A stretch of 22,698 nucleotides of DNA from a virus, in IMG/VR virus record IMGVR_UViG_3300030104_006796, positions 1 to 22,698 of that record; one strand, given 5' to 3'. Below, in pieces: positions 16,204 to 22,698 of the stretch. The notes under the pieces were generated by a model that saw nothing but the letters and a program-made list of their open reading frames with translations, did no database searches and had not been told where the DNA came from. Each line of letters opens with the position of its first letter. The stretch's first letter is position 1. A program made the position numbers and the translations under genes.

Positions 16204-17781
16204 ATGGCAATAAATTTAGGACTAAACGTAACAACAAACACAAAAACAAACCACACTGTAAGTGTAGTTGCTAGCTCTGGTATCACTCTTGCTACTGTTA
16301 ATTCATCTACGAAAAGACTAACTGGTTCTGCAACTGAAGATGTTGTAAAAGAAATATGCACTGTTACGTTTACCGCTAGTAATAATTTTTATTATTCAAA
16401 AGAACCTGACTTTAAATTTAATTTTAATGACGGTGATTTAATAGTAACAAGCACTACTACTGAAAATTCTTTAGAAAGAATAACACAAAAAGTTTTTGTA
16501 ATTAGTGCTAAAGCAAGTGTTAGTACGGTGTACAACAATATAAGTTTTAACGAAACTATAGGTGCTAGCGAAGCAGTTGGTGTTAATGAAACAGGTATAA
16601 AAGAAATAGTTAGCGTTTCTTTAGATACATCTGACGTTCCAACTGGCGGGCAAACAAGACAACTTGTTGTTAGTGGTATAGAAAATTCACAATTTTCTTT
16701 TTTCTTAAAAAGAAATTCTGACAATCATACTTATGATTTTACAACAAACACTTTTACAGCTTCTTCTACAACGTCAGGTACAATAACAATAGGTAGTTCT
16801 GGATCTTCACAAACAAGTTTTATAATACCTAGCTCAGCATCTTTAGATTCTTACTCGCTACAATTAAGCGTTGATAATACTAGCGTAACTGTTTTACCAG
16901 ATTCTTTAGCAGGTGTTTTTACTTTTAACCAAGTAAACGATGTTACAGTAACTATTGCGTGTGTTTCTGCTAACGCTGCTTATACCGGCACGCACGCGGC
17001 GCTACCATCGTCATCAGCTTTAACTGGTACTAATTCAGGTACATCTGGACAAAGTACGCTTGTAGAGTTACAACCAAAAATAAATACTAAAGCGTTTAAA
17101 AAAGCTAGAGAAATAGATGTTGATGATTTTGAAATTAGAACAACTCAGGCAATGTCTGGAAACACCACAGGTACTTCTATAACGTTAACAGCCTCTAACA
17201 GTTTAATAGCGGTTGGCATGACAGTAACTGGCACAGGCATAACAAACAGCGTTACTGTTAGTAGTATTAGTGATACTGCTTTAGTTTTAAGCGGTACTCC
17301 AGGCGGCACGGTGTCGGGCACTTTAACTTTTATTGGTGCTGGAGTTGATTTTATACAAAAAACTACAGGCTTAATATTTGGCACATCTAACCCAAATGAA
17401 GAGACTATTGCAGCTTTAACAATTGCCGATGTAAACAAAAAAATAAACGCTAACAGCACTGGTAGTACTATAACATTATTAACTAACACTGAGCTTGACG
17501 ATGCTGTTGGAAATGTTGTTGGATTATACGAAGGTGTTACTACTGTGAAAAGCGGTACTAATTTAGAAGGCCTTACGGTTAATACAGTTGATAGCAGTAA
17601 CCACACGGCTGTAATTAGCGAAACCGCTGTAGCTAGATCTGGTCAATTAGTAGTTTTTGAAAACGCAGGTAGAGTTGCTAATATAAGCTTTGTATTAGGT
17701 ATAGATCAATTTCCTACAGCAAACACAACAATAAGTTTAAATTTAGATAACTTTTTAACAATTGACCCTAACTGGTCTTAA
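16204..17781 (+). CDS. Ser/Thr-rich beta structural protein, possibly tail or fibre accessory
   Basis: This 525-residue protein is dominated by Ser, Thr, Val and Asn with short alternating hydrophobic strands, few aromatic residues and no Cys cluster, typical of virion beta-sandwich or fibre proteins. Residues about 335-365 (IAVGMTVTGTGI, SVTVSSISDTALVLSG) show a beta motif that recurs in phage surface proteins. The last 35 residues (ISFVLGIDQFPTANTTISLN) are again beta. It begins one base after the nozzle stop and lies three bases before the next small gene, so it is likely made with the nozzle and may decorate the tail or bind the receptor. No collagen repeat, peptidase S74 chaperone or lyase motif is visible. 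Function is inferred from context and composition only. Confidence 0.5.
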   Translation: MAINLGLNVTTNTKTNHTVSVVASSGITLATVNSSTKRLTGSATEDVVKEICTVTFTASNNFYYSKEPDFKFNFNDGDLIVTSTTTENSLERITQKVFVISAKASVSTVYNNISFNETIGASEAVGVNETGIKEIVSVSLDTSDVPTGGQTRQLVVSGIENSQFSFFLKRNSDNHTYDFTTNTFTASSTTSGTITIGSSGSSQTSFIIPSSASLDSYSLQLSVDNTSVTVLPDSLAGVFTFNQVNDVTVTIACVSANAAYTGTHAALPSSSALTGTNSGTSGQSTLVELQPKINTKAFKKAREIDVDDFEIRTTQAMSGNTTGTSITLTASNSLIAVGMTVTGTGITNSVTVSSISDTALVLSGTPGGTVSGTLTFIGAGVDFIQKTTGLIFGTSNPNEETIAALTIADVNKKINANSTGSTITLLTNTELDDAVGNVVGLYEGVTTVKSGTNLEGLTVNTVDSSNHTAVISETAVARSGQLVVFENAGRVANISFVLGIDQFPTANTTISLNLDNFLTIDPNWS

Positions 17782-17784
17782 AAT

Positions 17785-18159
17785 ATGGCAACATTTACAA
17801 TAACATTAAGCGGAAATATAAACGAATCACTAAGTATAGGCGACGCTATATACACAGCGGGTAAAGTAAACGCGCTTGATGCTGGAGGTACTGATAGTGG
17901 TATAGATAAAAATAATAGTAGTAACCTTCCAATACTTAGAGGAACTGTAACCGGTATCAACAACACAACTAATGTTATAACAGTTGATGATGGCGGCACA
18001 ACAATAACAGGTAATCAATTAGCAAACACTATGGCTTTGTTTGCAAAAAGCGGTGTTGTAAACACCTCTGGAATATCTGGTTATTATGCTAAGATTAAAA
18101 TGAAAAACACAAGTACTACTGAGGCTAAATTGTTTTCAGTTGGTTCTGAGGTAGTATAG
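17785..18159 (+). CDS. Small beta-rich structural protein
   Basis: A 124-residue protein, all beta in appearance: TFTITLSGNINESLSIGDAI (residues 3-22), RGTVTGINNTTNVITVDDGG (52-71), and a C-terminal strand pair (YYAKIKMKNTSTTEAKLFSV). The 'GDxI ... GxVTxIxxxxxxITV' pattern is that of a small beta-barrel and resembles segments of the MCP and the 525-residue protein. Gly/Asn-rich loops lie between. I recall similar small proteins in environmental phages annotated as structural or hypothetical. It may be a decoration or tail accessory protein. It is the only gene here that ends in TAG, and a 61-base gap follows. Confidence 0.5.
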   Translation: MATFTITLSGNINESLSIGDAIYTAGKVNALDAGGTDSGIDKNNSSNLPILRGTVTGINNTTNVITVDDGGTTITGNQLANTMALFAKSGVVNTSGISGYYAKIKMKNTSTTEAKLFSVGSEVV

Positions 18160-18220
18160 CAGTAAAAAACACACGAAAAGTGTAATAATAAATATATATG
18201 ATAACAAAAAAAAATAAAAT

Positions 18221-18904
18221 ATGAGTTGGTTAGCGGCAGCAACATTAGCAGCTGGATTTTTATCTTCAAGATCTCAAAGAAGATCTGCTCGTTCTATGGA
18301 GCGTATGTCAAGAGAGCAATTTGAAGAAAACAAAAAGTTATTTGAAGAACAAGAAAAGCTTTTGAATATTGAAAGAGACAAGTATCGATCTCAAGTTTTT
18401 GTAAATCCTTTTGATAATATAGAAAATCCTTTTGAAGATTTAACAGTTAATACTGAGCAAGCTGAGTTTTTATCAAGAAGAGCTGAGCAAGCTCAAGCTA
18501 ATATATTATCTACCCTAAGAGATGCTGCTGGTGCTAGTGGTATAGCTGGTTTAGCGCAAACTTTAGCAAATCAAAATATGCTTGCAAATCAAAAAATATC
18601 AGCTGATATAGCAAAACAAGAAGGTGCAAATAGATTAGCTGCTGCAAAAAGCAATTTATCTATACAATTAGCAGAAAGAAAAGGTGAGGCTATGGTTCAA
18701 AATATGGAGGCTAGCCAAACAGCAACATTATTAGGTATGCAACAAGCTATGACCGGCGTAGCAGCTGCAAACATGGGGCAAGCGCAAGCAAATCAAATGT
18801 CCGCTAATTTAGCTGGAAATCAACTAAGAACAAGTGCAAACCAAACAATGCTAAGCGCTTTTTCTAGTAAGCCAGTACAAAAATTTTTAAAAGACTTAGA
18901 ATAA
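18221..18904 (+). CDS. Candidate internal virion (ejection) protein
   Basis: A 227-residue protein with an N-terminal hydrophobic helix (residues 3-16, WLAAATLAAGFLSS), then a long charged helix (about 17-65, SARSMERMSREQFEENKKLF), a short NPF-containing linker (about 66-80), and an Ala/Gln/Asn-rich helical region to the end (about 85-215). This architecture matches small internal core or pilot proteins of short-tailed phages, for example T7 gp14 (196 residues), which leave the virion first and insert into the outer membrane. Position after the nozzle group and before two more likely internal proteins supports this. No enzyme motif is seen. The leader contains an eight-codon ATG reading frame whose TGA overlaps this start. 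The role is inferred from composition and place. Confidence 0.55.
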   Translation: MSWLAAATLAAGFLSSRSQRRSARSMERMSREQFEENKKLFEEQEKLLNIERDKYRSQVFVNPFDNIENPFEDLTVNTEQAEFLSRRAEQAQANILSTLRDAAGASGIAGLAQTLANQNMLANQKISADIAKQEGANRLAAAKSNLSIQLAERKGEAMVQNMEASQTATLLGMQQAMTGVAAANMGQAQANQMSANLAGNQLRTSANQTMLSAFSSKPVQKFLKDLE

Positions 18905-18905
18905 T

Positions 18906-20321
18906 ATGAGAGCAGATAAAACACTAGTAGCAGGGGCAGCAGCAGCAATACCAAAGACATTAAACATGTCTAAGTTTTATGCTGGGCAAGCTCAAATAGA
19001 AATACAACAGGCAGGCAATATAATGAAGCTTTTTTCAACTGAAAAAGAAGTTAATAATCAGTTGTTAAAAGACATTAAAAAAATGACTGAAGACGTTGGT
19101 GTCTACACTGGTGGTGAAAAAGCTGCTGGGTTTTTTCACGGAAACCTTAGAGAAAACGCTGCCAACACTACTGAAGAAAATTTAGACCAAATGAAATTTA
19201 AGTCAAAAAAACTTAAAGATTTTAGAGATCAAATAGCTGTTGGTCACGGAGAGCTTATAGATTTGTTTTCAAACCCACAAAATATTAACACAGACGCTAC
19301 TTACACTGGCTCTTTAAAAAATGCTAAGTCTTATGTAAACGACGAAGCTATAGGGTTTCAAGATGATAAAAGCGGTATGTATTTATTATACTCTGGTATT
19401 TCTAACGATGACGAAGTGTTAGAAGTTAGGCCTTCAGATATAAAAAATTATTTTGGAGTTGTGCCGATTATGAGTGATGAAGAGAAAGAACAGGTTTTTA
19501 AAATACTACAAAAAAGAAAATCAAAAACTTTTAATAAAAACGATATAAAGTCTAGTTTGTATGGTTTTATATCTACAGACAGAGACATACGAGTTGCTAA
19601 TCTACTTACAACTCCAGATTTAATGGATAATACAGGAGGTTCTATTGCAGATGAAATGAAAAAAGAACAAGTGTTTGATGAATTATTTCCTGAAATGGCA
19701 AACAACACTGCAGAACAGAAAAAAGACTTTGTAGCACAGTTAACACAGCCTGGCCACCCAAAATATGATAGCAATGCTAGCGCTGAGTTTGCTGTTAATT
19801 ATTATGCAAATGTATTAGAGCAAGAAAATGTAACTTTTAATATACCTGAAAATCAACTACCAGAAATTGGCGATAGAACAGTGGTTAGCTATAGACAGTT
19901 CACTACTAAAAACAACTACGTTAATATAGCGCCTACTACGCCAATAGCATTACCACAGTTTAATGAGCTGTTAAATAATTTAAGAAGTGGTAACGAGTTT
20001 ATGGCACCTTTTGGCGAAGATCGTGTGTTTTCTTTTGACAAACAAAATAAAACATGGTCTTATTCGGAAAAGATTGGTGATGAACTAAAAGATCCAGTCA
20101 CAGGTTTGAGTTTAGAGCAAGTAAAAAGATTATTAAACGGAGGTAGCGAAACTAATGCTTTTGACAAAGGTTATGGTTTTATGCTAAACATGGAAGAGTT
20201 TGTTAATCTTGAAATGGATCCAAGTCTAATGAAACAGACTGAAAACAAAAGTAATAAAATAGAAGTTGAAGAGCCTAATTTTTTTGATAAACTTTTAAGA
20301 AGTTTTGGTAGGTTAAAATAA
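18906..20321 (+). CDS. Unknown protein, candidate internal virion protein
   Basis: I do not recognise this 471-residue protein. It has an Ala-rich N-terminus (residues 7-20, LVAGAAAAIPKTLN), helical segments to about 130 (FYAGQAQIEIQQAGNIMKLF, NNQLLKDIKKMTEDVG), a mixed acidic middle with YLLYSGISNDDEVLEVRPSD near 155-180, and a charged helical C-terminus that ends in basic DKLLRSFGRLK. It starts one base after the previous gene and ends eight bases before the giant protein gene, so the three form a tight cluster. T7 and related phages keep their internal core protein genes together in this place, which makes a packaged or ejected protein likely. No lysozyme, transglycosylase or peptidase signature was found by eye. 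Confidence 0.5.
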   Translation: MRADKTLVAGAAAAIPKTLNMSKFYAGQAQIEIQQAGNIMKLFSTEKEVNNQLLKDIKKMTEDVGVYTGGEKAAGFFHGNLRENAANTTEENLDQMKFKSKKLKDFRDQIAVGHGELIDLFSNPQNINTDATYTGSLKNAKSYVNDEAIGFQDDKSGMYLLYSGISNDDEVLEVRPSDIKNYFGVVPIMSDEEKEQVFKILQKRKSKTFNKNDIKSSLYGFISTDRDIRVANLLTTPDLMDNTGGSIADEMKKEQVFDELFPEMANNTAEQKKDFVAQLTQPGHPKYDSNASAEFAVNYYANVLEQENVTFNIPENQLPEIGDRTVVSYRQFTTKNNYVNIAPTTPIALPQFNELLNNLRSGNEFMAPFGEDRVFSFDKQNKTWSYSEKIGDELKDPVTGLSLEQVKRLLNGGSETNAFDKGYGFMLNMEEFVNLEMDPSLMKQTENKSNKIEVEEPNFFDKLLRSFGRLK

Positions 20322-20329
20322 AAAATAAT

Positions 20330-22698
20330 ATGCCGCAAGATAATTTAATAAAACTTAATTCTTCAAAGGATTATAATTTTCAGTTATTTAACGTTATAAA
20401 TAACGTTACTGAAAACGATAATAACTTTAAAGATTTTTTATCTAATAAGTACTTTAGTTTAGAGCAAGGTGCTGATATTGGTGGAAATAGGTTTTTAAAT
20501 TTTACTGAATTTAGAGAAAGACCTGATAATTACGATCTTGAAAAAAAGCTTCCTAGCTTTGCCGGCGATAAGTTTATACCTTTACCACAGTTCAAAACAG
20601 ATAGAGAAGAGGATATAAAAACTTTTTTTGACTCACAACAACAGGGCAAATACGATGCTTATTTATCTAAAGATGACGAAGGCTTTGACATATTAGACTT
20701 TGTTAGCGAAAGAGATAAAGACACCGCATTAAACGAGTTTAAACAAAGACAGGCAGAGCTTTATATAAACACTGAGGATTTAAGCAAAGAAGAGCAAAAA
20801 GAAGTTTATGACAACGTTAGATATGGTTTTATTGAGCTTTTTAATGGTAACGAAAAATATATTAATTTATATAAAGAAGCGCTAAAAAAAGATCAAGTTA
20901 GTCTAGAAGCTTCTGAACAGCTTATGCCTTCTATTGTTGAAAGATTAGATTTAACTGATCCAACAGTAACTGCTAAAAAATTTGTAGCAAGAGATATAAA
21001 ATCTAAAGCTGTTAACGCTCAAAAAGTATTACAAGATTATATAATTAAAGAGCAAGAAAGCTTAGGCAATCAGTCAAAAAAATACATAACAAAATACGAC
21101 GCATATAAAAAAGATAGAGTTGTTTTAGACAAAAGCTTAGACAATATAAATAGCGAGCTTGACAAGTTAGGTTTTCAAACTAATGATAAAGACGTACCTA
21201 TGGTTTTGTATTCTCAAAACCAAGAAAGCATAGATAAAGCAAATAATTTATACAAACAAAGAGCTGATCTTGTTAAAGGTTTTTACGACAAGCACGATGT
21301 TGAGTATTTAACTAATGCACATGGTAATCTGTCAATACGCCATAAAAATTTTAAAAAAGCTTCTGAACAAATTGAAAATGCCGATATAGCTATTAAAGCT
21401 TTAGGTAAAGAATACGAATGGTCTAGCATTGCCGAAATGAGTTTAGACGTTGCTTTTAACGATATATCTTTATTTACAGGCGCTGTAGGTAGAAAGCTAA
21501 ATTTAGTTTCTAAAAAGTCTTATGACGACATGATTAGTATTAATGACTCAATAAAAAATCACAAACAGTCTATAAGCCCGTTACCTATTAATTTTAGTGA
21601 CATGAACTTAAGTAATTTAGGAGATGTTGCTTCAAGTATTTTAGCAGAAAATATATTTAGTATAGGAACTGCCTTAAGTTATTATGGTGTTGGTAGAGCA
21701 GCGTTAGGCAAAACCGCAGAGAAACTTGCAAAAAAAGCCGTGCAAAGCGCTTTCTTTACCGTAGAAGCTGGTGGACATTTAAGTGAGCTAGAAATAAGAC
21801 AAAGAAACGCTAAAGCACAAATACCTTTATTAAGAAAGCAATTAAGCAGTGTTACAGACGAGCAAGAAAAGAAACGTATACTTGTAGAGCTTGAGTCGCA
21901 CGAGAGAGCTCTTGATATAACTGGTTTGCAAAAGACTTTAAATCCTTTGTTTTACGGTGGTATAGCTACTATTGCAGAAACCCTTGGTACTCTAAGAATT
22001 TTTGAAAAACTTAATAGTTTACCTATTAGTAAAAAAGAATTTAAAAACATTTTACGTACTGGCAAAAATTATGGTTTTAATGTTGGTGTAGAGTATGTTG
22101 AAGAGTTTGGTACTCAGTGGTTGCAAAACTTTGGTGACTATGTTATTTTAAAAGAAAACAAAAGTTTTGGTGAAGGTATAGACGCTAATTTTAATATGAA
22201 CGTTTTGTTTTCAACTCTTGCAATACAAGGGCCTTCTATAGGCCAAACAGCTATAGCAACATTAAGAGATGAATTTAGTACTTTTTCACAGGTAAGAGCA
22301 AATAGAAAATATGCTAATCAATTTTTTGAATTAAATGAAAGAATAAAAAACGCTAAAAGTTATTTCCAAAAAAATGGAGCTGAAGGTAAATTAAACGAGC
22401 TTCTTGAAGAGGTTAACATAAAAGATGCTGAGCTTTTTACTAATATAGCTGAAATGAGTAATGAAGATATATTTCAAGTATTAGAAAATAATAGATTAAT
22501 TAGAGATAATAATCAAAAAATACAAAATTTAGCAGTTAATCAAGGTATTGGTCTTGATAGTAGAACTAAAGAAGAGCTTAAAAAAATACAACAAGATAAT
22601 GTAAATCTAAGATCTAAAAATGAAGAGTTAGTAAATAGACCAGCTGAAGAAAGAGAAAAAAGATATAAAGAAATAGTACAAAAAGAAAATGTTGATGC
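20330..22698 (+). CDS. 5' part of a very large virion/polyvalent-type protein (truncated by window end)
   Basis: From the ATG at 20330 (MPQDNLIKLNSSKDYN) the frame stays open for 789 codons to the window edge without a stop. The first 430 residues are highly charged and mostly helical, with many Lys/Asp/Glu. Gly/Ala-rich hydrophobic segments then appear at about 427-460 (SILAENIFSIGTALSYYGVG), 537-557 (FYGGIATIAETLGTLRIF) and 623-646 (MNVLFSTLAIQGPSIGQ). An EExxTQ box stands at 591-596 (VEYVEEFGTQW). After 650 it returns to long charged coiled-coil-like helices. Long internal proteins ejected with the genome, and so-called polyvalent proteins, show this mix of membrane-active helices and acidic boxes in podoviruses. 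No polymerase or lysozyme motif is in the visible part. Gene boundary and full length are unknown. Confidence 0.6.
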   Translation, partial: MPQDNLIKLNSSKDYNFQLFNVINNVTENDNNFKDFLSNKYFSLEQGADIGGNRFLNFTEFRERPDNYDLEKKLPSFAGDKFIPLPQFKTDREEDIKTFFDSQQQGKYDAYLSKDDEGFDILDFVSERDKDTALNEFKQRQAELYINTEDLSKEEQKEVYDNVRYGFIELFNGNEKYINLYKEALKKDQVSLEASEQLMPSIVERLDLTDPTVTAKKFVARDIKSKAVNAQKVLQDYIIKEQESLGNQSKKYITKYDAYKKDRVVLDKSLDNINSELDKLGFQTNDKDVPMVLYSQNQESIDKANNLYKQRADLVKGFYDKHDVEYLTNAHGNLSIRHKNFKKASEQIENADIAIKALGKEYEWSSIAEMSLDVAFNDISLFTGAVGRKLNLVSKKSYDDMISINDSIKNHKQSISPLPINFSDMNLSNLGDVASSILAENIFSIGTALSYYGVGRAALGKTAEKLAKKAVQSAFFTVEAGGHLSELEIRQRNAKAQIPLLRKQLSSVTDEQEKKRILVELESHERALDITGLQKTLNPLFYGGIATIAETLGTLRIFEKLNSLPISKKEFKNILRTGKNYGFNVGVEYVEEFGTQWLQNFGDYVILKENKSFGEGIDANFNMNVLFSTLAIQGPSIGQTAIATLRDEFSTFSQVRANRKYANQFFELNERIKNAKSYFQKNGAEGKLNELLEEVNIKDAELFTNIAEMSNEDIFQVLENNRLIRDNNQKIQNLAVNQGIGLDSRTKEELKKIQQDNVNLRSKNEELVNRPAEEREKRYKEIVQKENVD

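Noticed and set aside
17145-17606. 153-codon open frame on the - strand, hydrophobic
   Set aside because: Antisense shadow of the Thr/Ser/Val-rich 525-residue gene; the hydrophobicity comes from reading its act/gtt repeats backwards.
18171-18183. Small hairpin acac-gaaaa-gtgt after the 124-residue gene
   Set aside because: Only four base pairs and no T tract; too weak for a terminator call.
1-22698. tRNA, CRISPR, IS, integrase, lysis or defence genes
   Set aside because: I looked for cloverleaf-type GC-rich stretches, regular repeats, terminal inverted repeats and known motifs and saw none; the only non-coding GC-rich islands are the two hairpins reported.
1-22698. Recoding of TAG or TGA stops
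   Set aside because: All genes end cleanly, nearly always at TAA, with the next start close behind; no frame appears interrupted by in-frame TAG or TGA.

Overview
The window is one late (virion morphogenesis) block of a tailed double-stranded DNA phage. Fourteen genes, all on the + strand, are packed with gaps of 0 to 72 bases; the last runs off the right edge. The order is the classic packaging-head-connector-tail-internal protein order: small terminase candidate, large terminase (TerL), portal, scaffold-like acidic protein, major capsid protein (MCP), a head-associated unknown, two connector/ring-type proteins, a 2003-residue tail nozzle/stabilisation-type protein, two small beta-rich structural proteins, two Ala/Gln/Asn-rich candidate internal (ejected) proteins, and the first 789 codons of a very large protein. 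There is no tail tube, sheath, tape measure or tail-assembly chaperone gene, so a short-tailed (podovirus-like) virion is most likely. Large TerL and portal, MCP, ring proteins and one huge nozzle protein recall crAss-like and related podoviruses of Bacteroidota, but membership cannot be shown without searches.

Host: none of the 14 start codons has a Shine-Dalgarno sequence at normal spacing. Starts sit in A/T-only context, usually with T at -1, often directly after the previous stop (TAA, a few A/T, then ATG). The DNA is AT-rich and 12 of 13 visible stops are TAA. SD-less initiation is known for Bacteroidota, so a marine or aquatic flavobacterial-type host is the best inference; 'marine' rests only on remembered resemblance of several proteins to environmental virus sequences.

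Layout: 19-2504 packaging; 2507-7602 portal, scaffold, capsid; 7618-7650 a strong terminator with a UUCG tetraloop right after the MCP; 7675-8511 head-associated unknown; 8518-8556 a second strong hairpin without a T tract; 8567-10187 connectors; 10191-16202 nozzle; 16204-18159 beta-rich accessory proteins; 18221-22698 internal/ejection proteins. No tRNA, CRISPR, IS, integrase, lysis or replication gene is visible, and no stretch over 300 bases lacks a gene.

I found no clearly new defence or regulatory system. The points most worth a second look are a TerL Walker A loop with Phe in place of the catalytic Lys, two hairpins that bracket the gene after the MCP, a carbohydrate-binding-like domain inserted in the nozzle protein, a duplicated linear motif in the scaffold protein, and the truncated giant protein at the right edge.
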